DNA from: Bacillota bacterium
Lineage (GTDB): Bacteria > Bacillota > Clostridia > Oscillospirales > Ruminococcaceae
NCBI GenBank assembly: GCA_023460535.1
Contig: JAEWPV010000005.1
Span: 1 to 64,000 of the forward strand
DNA length: 64,000 nt
Direction: 5' to 3'
Position numbers and translations under genes: made by a program. Under the pieces are notes generated by a model that saw nothing but the letters and a program-made list of their open reading frames with translations, ran no database searches and was not told the origin of the DNA. Positions 9,223 to 18,541 of the stretch are shown in pieces. How positions within the stretch are numbered: the first letter of the stretch is position 1; each line of letters opens with the position of its first letter.

Positions 9223-10701
9223 CTACAGCCGTATTTGTTTGGTTGCCACTCGCTCGCAAAACACGCTGTCATGCTCCACAAACAGGAGGGTAGGTTTGTA
9301 CGCCAAAAGTAGCTGCTCAATCTGCATTCTGGACAACACATCGATGTAGTTGAGCGGTTCATCCCACAGATACAGATGCGCCTTTTCGCATAGGCTGGTG
9401 GCTATAAGCACCTTTTTCTTCTGCCCCGCGCTGAAGGCGGCGATATCCTTTTCAAACTGAGTCCGGCTAAAATCGAGTTTTCGGAGTATCGCTTTAAACA
9501 GGCTCTCGTCAAGCCCCTTGTCTCTGGCATAGTCGGTCAAATTTCCGGATAGATTGTCGGTAACCTGAGAAACATAGGACACCTTAAGCTGACTGCCCTT
9601 GATAAAGCTGCCGTCATACGGAATGTCGTGCCCGCAAACAAGCTTGATAATGCTGGATTTGCCTGAACCGTTTTTACCGCACAGCGCAATCCGGTCCCCC
9701 TGTTCAATCGTAAAACTCACCTTGTCGAAGACCGGTTTGGTTTTATAGTTAACCGAAACATTGATAAGCTCGACCAGCTTTGCACTGTGATACACAAGCG
9801 GCGACAGCTTTAGTTCGTCGGCGGATTCGATGTTTTTTAGCAGGGACGCTTTTTCATTGATTGCATTCTCCTGCCTTGACTGCAGCGATTTTGCGCGCTT
9901 CATCATCTTTGCCGATTTGTGTCCAATGTAGCCTTTGTCCGGTTTTAATCCTGAATTTCGGGTGGCGTATTTCGTTTTTTCCACCTGCCCTGACCAATCG
10001 GCAGTACGGTTTGCGGCTTCCTTTAACCTGCTGATGTCCTTTTTCAGCCGTTCGTTTTCCGCGAGTTCAAAAGAATCCCGCGCCTGTTTGTTCGCCCACC
10101 AGCTTGAGAAATTACCTCTTTGAACCTCAATTCCGGTTTTGTTGATGGACAGGATATGATCAACACAGCGGTCGAGAAACGCGCGGTCGTGCGACACCAG
10201 AATGAATCCGCGCTTTTTCGCGAGATAATCAGCGACTAGCTCACGGGCATTGCGGTCAAGATGGTTTGTCGGTTCGTCTATGAGCAAAAAGTGGTTCTCT
10301 TTTAAAAATAGTGCCGCCAAAAGCACCTTCGTTTGCTCGCCCTTTGACAGCGACTCATAAGGACGATATAAGACCTCCTCGCTTACCTCAAGCAGAGTAA
10401 GCTCGCGTATGAGCTGCCAGTGCAGGTATTGCGGGCAAACTGCGGCGATAATGTCTACGGTATTTTCGCTTGTATCCGTAACCGTAAAAGGAAAATACTC
10501 AAACGCCACACTCGCTGATATCGCACCGCCGTATTCATAGCGACCCAGCAAAAGGCTTAAAAATGTGGTTTTTCCCCTGCCGTTTCTGCCTGTAAAGCCC
10601 AGTTTCCAATCCGTGTCCAGCTGAAAGCTGGTGTTGTCAAATATCATTTCGCCGCAGCCTTCGTAAGCAAACGAAAGGTTTGAAACGTTTATTAATGACA
10701 T
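9223..10701 (-). CDS. ABC-F ribosomal protection protein, Lsa-like
   Basis: 492 residues, two ATPase domains and no membrane segment. Domain 1: Walker A GRNGRGKTT (about 37-45), signature LSKGEQTKV, Walker B/Glu in LLIDEPTNHLD. Domain 2: GKNGSGKSS, FSAGQKKKV, YLWDEPLNYID. The charged interdomain linker (about 190-290) is the antibiotic-resistance-domain position of ABC-F factors. The N terminus (SFAY, DTDWKLGFTGRNGRGK) resembles Lsa-type proteins that displace lincosamides, pleuromutilins and streptogramin A from the ribosome; that specificity is inference. ATG 10701 is chosen although the frame is open to 10845, because the extension overlaps the leader terminator and AGGGGG sits upstream of 10701. 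Expression appears controlled by the attenuator immediately upstream. Confidence 0.9.
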   Translation of the reverse strand: MSLINVSNLSFAYEGCGEMIFDNTSFQLDTDWKLGFTGRNGRGKTTFLSLLLGRYEYGGAISASVAFEYFPFTVTDTSENTVDIIAAVCPQYLHWQLIRELTLLEVSEEVLYRPYESLSKGEQTKVLLAALFLKENHFLLIDEPTNHLDRNARELVADYLAKKRGFILVSHDRAFLDRCVDHILSINKTGIEVQRGNFSSWWANKQARDSFELAENERLKKDISRLKEAANRTADWSGQVEKTKYATRNSGLKPDKGYIGHKSAKMMKRAKSLQSRQENAINEKASLLKNIESADELKLSPLVYHSAKLVELINVSVNYKTKPVFDKVSFTIEQGDRIALCGKNGSGKSSIIKLVCGHDIPYDGSFIKGSQLKVSYVSQVTDNLSGNLTDYARDKGLDESLFKAILRKLDFSRTQFEKDIAAFSAGQKKKVLIATSLCEKAHLYLWDEPLNYIDVLSRMQIEQLLLAYKPTLLFVEHDSVFCERVATKQIRL

Positions 10702-10712
10702 AAATAATGCCC

Positions 10713-10978
10713 CCTGTATCAAAAAAATGGCTGCAAGAAAGCAAGTTCTTGCAGCTCGCAGATACAGTAGGGCTATCCCCGAAAAAAGGCACAGCACCGC
10801 TATACTATGAGCCATAAAGAAACCGTAACCCTCTTGCAAACGCACAGCAAAGCAAAGCGGAGTCCTCCGCTTCAGTCTGTTTTGCCGTACCGTATTTGTA
10901 TTGCAAGACTAGTTACGCATCTTTTCAGCTCCAATCGTTATTTTACATAATAATATCATAGCAAATATAGTAATTCAA
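10713..10978 (-). promoter_or_regulatory. attenuator leader of ABC-F gene: promoter, 3-codon uORF, alternative hairpins, terminator
   Basis: Reading on the minus strand: promoter TTGAAT (10973-10978), 17-nt spacer, TATTAT (10950-10955); ribosome site TTGGAG (10929-10934); an 8-nt gap; a complete mini-ORF ATG CGT AAC TAG (10909-10920, Met-Arg-Asn). Directly after its stop is TCTTGCAA (10901-10908), which can pair perfectly with TTGCAAGA (10832-10839). A terminator follows: GCTGCAAGAA/TTCTTGCAGC (10730-10755) and seven Ts (10721-10727). Segments 1 and 4 share TCTTGCA, segments 2 and 3 share TGCAAGA, so alternative pairings exist. CTGTATC (10761-10767) can also pair with GATACAG (10714-10720), covering the gene's ribosome site. 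Confidence 0.75.
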
Positions 10979-11125
10979 GATATAATTTGCTTGGATGTGA
11001 ATTCTATGTTTTTGCACTTAATTCCTGACCATTTTATGATAAATATCGTATATATATTACAAATACCATCTCTTGTTTTAGCGGTTTTCCTGCTACATAT
11101 CGGGTTGATTGGACAATCCAAACTG

Positions 11126-11153
11126 TTGCGAAATATTTAAATACTGTTATAAT
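11126..11153 (+). promoter_or_regulatory. promoter of the activase operon
   Basis: TTGCGA (11126-11131), 16-nt spacer, TATAAT (11148-11153); about 65 nt before the TTG start at 11219. The rest of 10979-11125 is AT-rich with no gene. Confidence 0.6.
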
Positions 11154-11218
11154 AACTATAGTATAAAACAACGTGACCATCAGACGGGATATAGAAAAAC
11201 AGGGTTGGAGGATTCCAT

Positions 11219-14122
11219 TTGAACATTGGGCTTGATATCGGCTCCACTACGATAAAATGTGTGGTAACCGACGATAATGGAACAATTACATATCGTTCGT
11301 ACGAAAGGCATTTTTCTCAGATTACGCAAAAGACGATTGAACTGCTGCAAGCGGTGCAGAGCATTCTGCCGCCACACAGCGGTGCAAAGATTGCTATATC
11401 CGGCTCCGCAGGTATGGGGCTTGCCGAAAGCTGCTCTATCGGCTTTGTACAGGAGGTGTTTGCCACCCGCATCGCGGCAAACAAACTCGCCCCGGGCACA
11501 GATGTTGTAATTGAGCTTGGCGGAGAGGATGCGAAGATTCTGTTCCTGTCCGGCGGTATGGAGGTGCGCATGAACGGCTCCTGTGCCGGAGGAACCGGTG
11601 CGTTTATTGACCAGATGGCGACACTGCTCAACGTGCCTTTGGAGGAAATGGACGACCTTGCTGCGCAGCATGAAAAGCTTTATACCATTGCGTCACGGTG
11701 TGGCGTATTTGCAAAAAGCGATATTCAGCCGCTGTTAAATCAAGGCGCAAAAAAGAGTGACATTGCGGCAAGCATCTTCCACGCCGTAGTCAACCAAACC
11801 ATTGCGGGACTTGCACAGGGACGCCCGATAAACGGCAACATCCTTTACCTTGGCGGCCCGCTTACCTTTTTGCCTCAGCTGCGTAAAAGCTTTGACGACA
11901 CGCTGAAAACAACAGGTATCTGCCCGGAGGATTCGCTGTATTATGTCGCGCTGGGAGCGGCGTTTTCTGCTGACAGAGAGGTGGATTTGGCGCAGGCGAT
12001 TGATTTATTGTCTCACTATGAAGCGGCGCAACAGTACGCGACCATGACCCCACTATTTCGCTCTACCGAAGAATACGAGCGTTTTTCTAAACGCCATGCG
12101 GGGCACACCGTAAAAGCGCAGGAGCCTGCCGACTACAAAGGTGGCGCTTACCTGGGTATTGATGCCGGTTCTACCACCGTAAAAACCGTTGTGCTGTCTG
12201 AGGACGGCAAGCTGCTGCTGAGCAGCTACCGACCAAACAGCGGCAACCCCGTGCCGTTGATTCGCGACTTTCTGGTAGAATTGTACGAGCGGTACCCCAA
12301 CATCGAGATTGTTGGAAGCACCGTTACAGGCTATGGCGAAGAGATTGTAAAGAACGCGTTTTGCATTGACTACGGCGTTGTGGAGACGGTGGCGCACTTT
12401 ACGGCTGCTAAGAACTTTTTGCCTCAGGTCGAGTTTATCATCGACATCGGCGGGCAGGATATAAAATGCTTTAAGATTAAAAACGGTGCTATTGACAACA
12501 TCTTTTTAAACGAGGCGTGCTCATCGGGCTGCGGATCGTTTTTGCAGACCTTTGCCAACGCGCTGGGCTACTCCATAGAGGAATTTGCGCGTCTTGGATT
12601 GTTTGCCGACCGTCCCGTGGACCTTGGCTCCCGTTGTACCGTGTTTATGAACTCCTCTGTAAAGCAGGCGCAAAAGGATGGCGCATCCATAGAGAATATC
12701 TCCGCCGGTCTATCCATCAGCGTAGTGAAAAACGCGCTGTATAAGGTCATTCGCGCTACCAGTGCCGGCGAGCTTGGGCGGCATGTTGTAGTGCAGGGCG
12801 GAACCTTTTTAAACGACGCCGTACTGCGTGCGTTTGAGCAGGAGCTTGGCGTAGAGGTGGTGCGCCCCACCATTGCGGGCTTGATGGGCGCATTTGGCGC
12901 GGCTCTTTACGCGAAAAGCCGTAAGGTTCGCGACGAAAAAAGCAACATTCTGTCCCTTGAGGCTATAAAAAACTTTAAGCACGAGGTGCGCACGGTGAAC
13001 TGCGGTTTGTGTGAAAACAACTGTCAGCTGACCGTTAACACCTTTGACGGCGGACGGCGCTTTATCAGCGGAAACCGCTGTGAACGCCCCATTACCAAAA
13101 AGACCGCGGACAACAGCCTGAACATCTACGACTTTAAGCAAAAGCTGATTTTACAATACAAGCCCGTCTCGGGCACACGCGGCAAAATAGGGATTCCGCT
13201 TGGTCTTAATATGTACGAGCTACTGCCCTTTTGGCACGCGTTTTTTACCGAGCTTGGGTTTGAGGTTGTAACCTCACCGTTTTCTGACCGTGAGTTGTAT
13301 CTGCTGGGGCAGAGCACCATTCCGTCGGACACGGTGTGTTTTCCCGCAAAGCTCCTGCACGGTCATGTGCAAAGGCTGATTGACGACGGGATTCAAACAA
13401 TATTCTACCCCTGTTTGACCTACAATGTGGACGAGGGCTTGGGGGACAACCATTACAACTGTCCCGTGGTTGCTTACTACCCCGAGGTAATTACAGCCAA
13501 TATGACCGATACCGCTAAAATAACCTTTATAAAGGATTATGTGGGGATTCATCGCCGGCGCGACTTCCCCAAAAAGATGCATGTTGTTTTAAGCCGGTAT
13601 TTTGACGGAATTACGCTAAAGGAGGTCTCCTCCGCCGCAAAGATTGCGTACCTAGAATACGCGCATTTCTTTGAGCAGGTGCGCGAGCAGGGAATGCAGA
13701 TTGTAACGCAGGCGCGCATAGAGGGTCGCCCCATTATCGTTCTTGCCGGCAGACCATATCACATCGACCCCGAGATCAACCACGGCATCGACCGGTTAAT
13801 CGCCGGCTTTAACGCCGCCATTATATCGGAGGATTGTGTGAGTGGTGACGTGAAGCGCTTTAAAACGACGGTACTGAACCAGTGGACCTACCACTCCCGC
13901 CTGTATGCGGCGGCAAAATATATCGCAACACAGCAGGATATGAATCTGGTGCAGCTGGTGTCCTTTGGCTGCGGCGTGGACGCGATTACTACCGACGAGG
14001 TTCGAGACATCCTGGAGCATGAAGGACGCATCTATACCCAGATTAAGATTGACGAAATAACAAATCTCGGGGCGGTTAGGATACGCCTGCGCAGCCTGTT
14101 TGCGGCAACGCAGGAGCAGTAG
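11219..14122 (+). CDS. large 2-hydroxyacyl-CoA dehydratase activase (two ASKHA ATPase domains plus DUF2229)
   Basis: 967 residues. Two BadF/BcrA/HgdC-type ATPase domains in tandem: domain 1 (about 1-255) starts IGLDIGSTTIKC and has cluster cysteines C122 (GSCAGGTG) and C161 (SRCG), 39 apart as in HgdC; domain 2 (about 310-575) starts IDAGSTTVKT with cysteines in CSSGCGSF and SRCTVF. The last about 350 residues are a DUF2229-type region with cysteines (GLCENNC). Activases of this family use ATP to inject one electron from ferredoxin into dehydratases. The start is a TTG with TTGGAGGA 8 nt upstream. The next gene continues what is in many Clostridia a single about 1400-residue protein. No dehydratase A/B pair lies nearby, so the client is unknown. 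Confidence 0.9.
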   Translation: MNIGLDIGSTTIKCVVTDDNGTITYRSYERHFSQITQKTIELLQAVQSILPPHSGAKIAISGSAGMGLAESCSIGFVQEVFATRIAANKLAPGTDVVIELGGEDAKILFLSGGMEVRMNGSCAGGTGAFIDQMATLLNVPLEEMDDLAAQHEKLYTIASRCGVFAKSDIQPLLNQGAKKSDIAASIFHAVVNQTIAGLAQGRPINGNILYLGGPLTFLPQLRKSFDDTLKTTGICPEDSLYYVALGAAFSADREVDLAQAIDLLSHYEAAQQYATMTPLFRSTEEYERFSKRHAGHTVKAQEPADYKGGAYLGIDAGSTTVKTVVLSEDGKLLLSSYRPNSGNPVPLIRDFLVELYERYPNIEIVGSTVTGYGEEIVKNAFCIDYGVVETVAHFTAAKNFLPQVEFIIDIGGQDIKCFKIKNGAIDNIFLNEACSSGCGSFLQTFANALGYSIEEFARLGLFADRPVDLGSRCTVFMNSSVKQAQKDGASIENISAGLSISVVKNALYKVIRATSAGELGRHVVVQGGTFLNDAVLRAFEQELGVEVVRPTIAGLMGAFGAALYAKSRKVRDEKSNILSLEAIKNFKHEVRTVNCGLCENNCQLTVNTFDGGRRFISGNRCERPITKKTADNSLNIYDFKQKLILQYKPVSGTRGKIGIPLGLNMYELLPFWHAFFTELGFEVVTSPFSDRELYLLGQSTIPSDTVCFPAKLLHGHVQRLIDDGIQTIFYPCLTYNVDEGLGDNHYNCPVVAYYPEVITANMTDTAKITFIKDYVGIHRRRDFPKKMHVVLSRYFDGITLKEVSSAAKIAYLEYAHFFEQVREQGMQIVTQARIEGRPIIVLAGRPYHIDPEINHGIDRLIAGFNAAIISEDCVSGDVKRFKTTVLNQWTYHSRLYAAAKYIATQQDMNLVQLVSFGCGVDAITTDEVRDILEHEGRIYTQIKIDEITNLGAVRIRLRSLFAATQEQ

Positions 14123-14171
14123 GTCGCACCACAATAAATAAGCCTTAGTTCCACAGGGCGAAAGGAAGGCC

Positions 14172-15494
14172 ATGCCTATGGCACAACTGAAGTACGATAA
14201 AGCGGGGCGTCTGCTGTTCACCAAGGAGATGCGCCGGGATTACACGATTTTAATTCCAATGATGGCTCCGATTCACTTTGAGCTGATTAAGAATGTTTTT
14301 GCAAATAGCGGCTACAACGTGGAGCTACTTGACAATACGGGTCCTGAGGTTGTACTTCAGGGGCTTAAGTACGTTCATAACGACACCTGCTACCCTGCCC
14401 TGCTTGTCATCGGGCAGATGATTGACGCGCTTTCTAGCGGCAAATATGACCTTGACCGCACCGCGTTGATTATTACACAGACAGGCGGCGGGTGCCGCGC
14501 ATCCAACTACATACACCTTTTGCGTAAGGCTCTTGTAAAGGCGGGGTACGAAAAGGTACCCGTGGTGTCGCTTAACCTTTCCGGTCTTGAAAAGAACAGC
14601 GGCTTTAAGCTGACATTGCCGATGCTGCGCAAGCTGATTGTTTCGCTCGTTTACGGTGATGCATTGATGCTGTTAAGCAATCAGGTTCGCCCTTATGAGC
14701 TGGAGATTGGAGAAAGCGACGCGCTTGTGGCTCGCTGGATTCAAACCCTTACCAGCCTGTACAACCGCGGCAAGGCAATGAGCGTTCGGGAGATGAAAGA
14801 AAACCTTGACCGCATTACGAGCGATTTTGCCGCTATCTCAGTGTATAAGCGTAATATTGTTAAGGTTGGGGTTGTCGGGGAGATTTACGTCAAATACTCG
14901 GGGCTTGGCAACAATAACCTCGAGGCATTCCTCGCACAGCAGAACTGCGAGGTTATGGTGCCCGGCATCATGAGCTTTATGCTGTTTAAGACCGACAACC
15001 GGTTGGAGGACATCAAGCTATACGGCGGTAGTAAAATTAAGTATGCGGTAATCAAAGCGTTTATGGATTATCTGCTTAAAATGGAGGCCGCACTGATTGA
15101 TGCGGTTAAAAAGTACCCGCAATTTCTGGCTCCCTCCTCCTATCATCACACCAAATCGCTGGTGGAAGGGGTCATCGGCTACGGCAGCAAAATGGGCGAG
15201 GGCTGGCTATTGACTGCCGAAATGCTGGAGCTGGTTGAGCTGGGGTACGAAAACATTGTTTGCACGCAGCCGTTTGGGTGCCTGCCCAATCACATCTGCG
15301 GCAAGGGTATGATTCGAAGCATCCGCGCGATTGACGAGCGCGCCAATATTGTACCCATCGATTATGACCCGAGCGCGACGCGGGTGAACCAGGAAAACCG
15401 CATTAAGCTGATGCTCTCGGTTGCACGCGAGCAGCTTGCGGGCAAGGAACCCGCGGCGAAGGAAAGCGAAAAGGCGTATGCGATTGTAGAGTAA
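14172..15494 (+). CDS. 2-hydroxyacyl-CoA dehydratase D-component-like protein, partner of the activase
   Basis: 440 residues resembling the C-terminal third of the fused activase/HgdB-type proteins of Clostridia (MMAPIHFELIKNVF, HNDTCYPALLVIGQ, TQTGGGCRASNY, PFGCLPNHICGKG); conserved Cys in the last three motifs could ligate a cluster. It probably works with the preceding activase, 49 nt upstream in the same transcript; together they add up to the length of the fused forms. Substrate unknown. AAGGAAGG lies at 14162-14169: the second ATG at 14178 has the better spacing (8 nt) than the ATG at 14172, so the protein may be two residues shorter. Confidence 0.82.
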   Translation: MPMAQLKYDKAGRLLFTKEMRRDYTILIPMMAPIHFELIKNVFANSGYNVELLDNTGPEVVLQGLKYVHNDTCYPALLVIGQMIDALSSGKYDLDRTALIITQTGGGCRASNYIHLLRKALVKAGYEKVPVVSLNLSGLEKNSGFKLTLPMLRKLIVSLVYGDALMLLSNQVRPYELEIGESDALVARWIQTLTSLYNRGKAMSVREMKENLDRITSDFAAISVYKRNIVKVGVVGEIYVKYSGLGNNNLEAFLAQQNCEVMVPGIMSFMLFKTDNRLEDIKLYGGSKIKYAVIKAFMDYLLKMEAALIDAVKKYPQFLAPSSYHHTKSLVEGVIGYGSKMGEGWLLTAEMLELVELGYENIVCTQPFGCLPNHICGKGMIRSIRAIDERANIVPIDYDPSATRVNQENRIKLMLSVAREQLAGKEPAAKESEKAYAIVE

Positions 15495-15594
15495 ACGCTT
15501 AAACAAAACACTTGTGGTATGGCAAACGATATTTGACAAACAATAGGACAGTGCTATACTTAAACTTGATTTTTGACAAAAAGGAGAATTTCCT

Positions 15595-16449
15595 ATGAGT
15601 GAGAATTGTACCAGCGATTGTTCCAGCTGTGGAGAGGACTGCGCCTCGCGCCGAACAGACCCGAAGGATCTGCTTGAGCCCGCGCATACTATGAGCAACG
15701 TCAAGCATGTGATTGGCGTGGTTAGCGGAAAGGGTGGCGTGGGCAAGTCGCTTGTTACCTCGTTGCTTGCCGTACTGTTTAACCGTAACGGCTACCGCAC
15801 CGCCATTCTGGACGCGGATGTGACCGGACCTTCCATTCCTAAAATATTCGGGCTGAAGACGGGAATAGAAACAAACGAATGGGGTATGTTGCCTGCTAAA
15901 ACCAAGACCGGTATTGAGATTATGTCGGTTAACCTGCTGCTTGAAAACGAGAATCTCCCCGTGGTGTGGCGCGGACCGGTTATTTCGGGCGCGGTAAAAC
16001 AGTTTTGGTCGGATGTTATTTGGTCGGATGTCGATTACATGTTTGTGGATATGCCTCCGGGAACCGGCGACGTTCCGCTTACGGTATTTCAGGCACTTCC
16101 GCTTACCGGCATCGTTATTGTTACCTCGCCGCAGGAGCTGGTTTCGATGATCGTAGCGAAGGCTGTTAACATGGCTAAGATGATGAACATTCCGATTCTC
16201 GGCATTGTTGAGAACATGAGCTACTTTGAATGCCCCGATTGCAAAAAGCGCACCAGCGTGTTCGGCGAAAGCCATATAGAATCAGTCGCCAACGAAAACG
16301 ACACCCGTGTGCTTGGTCAGCTGCCCATTAATCCAGACCTTGCGCGCCAATGCGACGAAGGGCTGCTGGAGCTCTTTGTGGGTGACTGGCTGGACAAGGC
16401 GGTTACGGACATCGAAGCTGCCGTTGCGGCGGGAGAAAACAAGCAGTAA
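15595..16449 (+). CDS. mrp: Mrp/NBP35-family Fe-S cluster carrier ATPase
   Basis: 284 residues with the deviant Walker A of the MinD/Mrp class (SGKGGVGKS, near residue 43), the switch II region FVDMPPGTGD, and a CXXC pair (ECPDCKKRT) near residue 208 that binds the bridging [4Fe-4S] cluster at the dimer interface. The N terminus has four extra cysteines (C5, C9, C12, C16), as in NBP35-like members. Role: ATP-dependent cluster assembly or delivery to apoproteins in the cytoplasm. AAGGAG precedes the ATG. It is separated from the activase genes by about 100 nt, but delivery of clusters to those Fe-S proteins would be logical. Confidence 0.92.
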   Translation: MSENCTSDCSSCGEDCASRRTDPKDLLEPAHTMSNVKHVIGVVSGKGGVGKSLVTSLLAVLFNRNGYRTAILDADVTGPSIPKIFGLKTGIETNEWGMLPAKTKTGIEIMSVNLLLENENLPVVWRGPVISGAVKQFWSDVIWSDVDYMFVDMPPGTGDVPLTVFQALPLTGIVIVTSPQELVSMIVAKAVNMAKMMNIPILGIVENMSYFECPDCKKRTSVFGESHIESVANENDTRVLGQLPINPDLARQCDEGLLELFVGDWLDKAVTDIEAAVAAGENKQ

Positions 16450-16474
16450 CGCGTTTACCGTATTCAATGAGACG

Positions 16475-16523
16475 GAGCAACTCCCCCCTTATCATTAACT
16501 TAAGGGGAGTTGCTCTTCTTTCT
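16475..16523 (+). terminator. terminator after mrp
   Basis: GAGCAACTCCCC...GGGGAGTTGCTC hairpin (16475-16515) followed by TTCTTTCT. Confidence 0.85.
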
Positions 16524-16630
16524 GCCATGGTTTTAAGCGAGAAAAATATCGCCTGCAAGTGATTTTTTTGCTGTTTTGGTCTTGACGAAACCGCCATGAT
16601 TTTGTATAATAACATACGTTGCACCGATAT

Positions 16631-16706
<76 letters not shown>

Positions 16707-16719
16707 ATTTAACCGCATG

Positions 16720-16755
16720 ATTAAGCCATCCGTCGTTATGACTGGATGGCTTAAT
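16720..16755 (+). terminator. hairpin after tRNA-Ala
   Basis: 12-bp perfect stem ATTAAGCCATCC/GGATGGCTTAAT with a 12-nt loop. The tail lacks a clear T-run, so it may serve processing or weak termination. No gene is seen in 16756-16859. Confidence 0.5.
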
Positions 16756-16892
16756 TGCTTACATAAACATAAAATGCGCCAGTTGTGCGCCAATTCAGTT
16801 AAAACCGATTCTATGCGTTTTTATACACCTGCAGATTATCGCATAACGCTACCCAATATGTGGGTTGCCCAGCCAAGAAAGAAGGATTTGAC

Positions 16893-18077
16893 TTGCATTT
16901 ACAGGAACAGCTGGCTTTGGATCTGAAATCCCTTGTGGTTTTTCGCAATCTGTTACAGGACGAGGTGGTTTTACGGCTGTGTTTGCTTCTTGAAAGCGAC
17001 GCACTGCCGGTGGCACAACGTATCGCACGCTATTCGGATTTTGTCGCAAGCCTTTATTGCCACGGCAATAACCTAACCGATTATCTGATAAACCGGGTGT
17101 GCCATGACGATAACCGGTTTGTCCGACTAACGGCGCAGGGTAAACAGGTCGGCGAATGGCTGCGTGTTTGTGCCTACGAAGAGTTAAAAAAGCTTGAACG
17201 CGTCTCACGTCTTACGTCCGAAGCGCTCAGCTCTTCGCTTGGTTATGACGGCTATCTGCCCGGATGGGAGACGTCCTCCGTCTGCTTTACGTCGGTGTTT
17301 GGGCAAGCCATGGACGAGGTTGCGCAACGCGGCTATGGGGCGTTCTCTCAACACACCATGTTTACCTTAAAGGATGGTGTGTTGTCTCCGGTGCGGTACC
17401 CCGACCCCATCCGGCTTAGCGAGCTGTACGGCTATGAGACTGCGCGGGACGAGGTGGTTCGCAACACCCTTGCGCTTGTCTCCGGTAAGCCGGCCGCAAA
17501 CACCCTGTTGTACGGGGATGCAGGAACCGGTAAATCCTCTACCGTGAAGGCTGTGGTGAATGAATATGCGCACATGGGTCTTCGGTTAATCGAGCTTACC
17601 AAAAGACAGCTGCACGAAATACCCGAGATTATCGCGCAGCTCAGCGATAACCCGCTCAAGTTTATCCTGTTTATTGACGACCTTTCGTTTACGACGGTTG
17701 GCGACGATTTTAATACCCTTAAGGCTGTGCTGGAAGGCTCTGCGTCCGCGCGGTCTGCGAACTTTGCCATCTACGCCACCAGTAACCGACGGCACTTGAT
17801 TAAGGAGCGTTTCTCCGACCGCGATGGGGACGATATCCACCTCAACGAAACGATGCAGGAGCTTTGCTCATTATCCGACCGCTTTGGTCTTAGTGTCGGC
17901 TTTTATAAGCCTGACAAGCGGCAATACCTGGAGCTTGTGCTCGCGCTGAAAAACCGCCATAAAATTGATATTGAGGATGCAGCGCTGTTCTTGGAGGCGG
18001 AACGCTTTGCCACTATGCGGGGCGGACGTTCCCCCCGCACCGCTACACAGTTTATTGGGCAGCTGATGAACCAGTAA
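16893..18077 (+). CDS. DUF815-family AAA ATPase
   Basis: About 394 residues. The C-terminal half is an AAA-type ATPase with Walker A GDAGTGKSS and Walker B FILFIDDLSF, followed by a sensor-type YATSNRR and a lid region; the N-terminal about 180 residues are helical with no known motif. DUF815 proteins are annotated only as ATP-binding proteins; function unknown. Start: TTG at 16893 preceded by GAAGGA with a 6-nt gap is favoured over the GTG at 16860, which lacks a ribosome site. Followed directly by a strong bidirectional terminator, so probably a single-gene unit. Confidence 0.83.
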   Translation: MHLQEQLALDLKSLVVFRNLLQDEVVLRLCLLLESDALPVAQRIARYSDFVASLYCHGNNLTDYLINRVCHDDNRFVRLTAQGKQVGEWLRVCAYEELKKLERVSRLTSEALSSSLGYDGYLPGWETSSVCFTSVFGQAMDEVAQRGYGAFSQHTMFTLKDGVLSPVRYPDPIRLSELYGYETARDEVVRNTLALVSGKPAANTLLYGDAGTGKSSTVKAVVNEYAHMGLRLIELTKRQLHEIPEIIAQLSDNPLKFILFIDDLSFTTVGDDFNTLKAVLEGSASARSANFAIYATSNRRHLIKERFSDRDGDDIHLNETMQELCSLSDRFGLSVGFYKPDKRQYLELVLALKNRHKIDIEDAALFLEAERFATMRGGRSPRTATQFIGQLMNQ

Positions 18078-18084
18078 CAACAAA

Positions 18085-18123
18085 AAACTGCCCGCTTAGT
18101 AGCTTTTACTAAGCGGGCAGTTT
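18085..18123. terminator. bidirectional terminator between DUF815 and cupin genes
   Basis: 17-bp stem AAACTGCCCGCTTAGTA with its complement ending in AGTTT (18085-18101 with 18107-18123), 5-nt loop. Serves convergent genes. Confidence 0.9.
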
Positions 18124-18124
18124 G

Positions 18125-18469
18125 CTATTTGACCGGAAACACGACGGTTAGCAGCATCTTAAACCTGTTTTTTGCCTTTACCGCATGAGGAACATTCGCG
18201 GGCATCACGATGGTTTGACCTGCGGTTACCTCATGCAGGGTGTCGCCAATCGTAACAAGCGCGGTACCCTCCATCACCGTTACCATGGCATCGCCTGTTG
18301 AGGCATGGCTGCTGATTTCTTCCTCCTCGTCGAACGAGAACAGCGTGATGCTGACGGCTCCGTTTTGAACAAGTGTTCTGCTAACCACCTGCCCCGATTG
18401 GTAGGCGACCAAATCGCAGAGGTAAAGCCCCTGTTCAAAATCAATGTTCTTCAGGTAATGGTTGCTCAT
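18125..18469 (-). CDS. small cupin-domain protein
   Basis: 114 residues forming one cupin barrel: motif 1-like region SSHASTGDAMVTVMEG and motif 2-like AGQTIVMPANVPHAVKA. His residues at both motifs are consistent with a metal site. Function is not assignable; such single-domain cupins bind small ligands or act as isomerases/dioxygenases. ATG at 18469 is preceded by GGGGGAG with a 4-6 nt gap. Same orientation as the iron alcohol dehydrogenase upstream, 72 nt away, so possibly co-transcribed. Confidence 0.83.
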   Translation of the reverse strand: MSNHYLKNIDFEQGLYLCDLVAYQSGQVVSRTLVQNGAVSITLFSFDEEEEISSHASTGDAMVTVMEGTALVTIGDTLHEVTAGQTIVMPANVPHAVKAKNRFKMLLTVVFPVK

Positions 18470-18541
18470 CGTTCTCCCCCTTAAGTCTAAATAATAGTTA
18501 CACATCGTTTAGTATTCGCTCTGCAGGGATGGGTTTATTCC

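Noticed and set aside
10702..10845. Upstream in-frame extension of the ABC-F protein (48 codons)
   Set aside because: It reads through the leader terminator and the family N terminus begins at 10701; more likely leader RNA than protein, though a leader peptide in this frame is not impossible.
15499..16275. 258-codon open frame on the minus strand
   Set aside because: Antisense to mrp; no domain, His/Asn/Arg-rich shadow composition.
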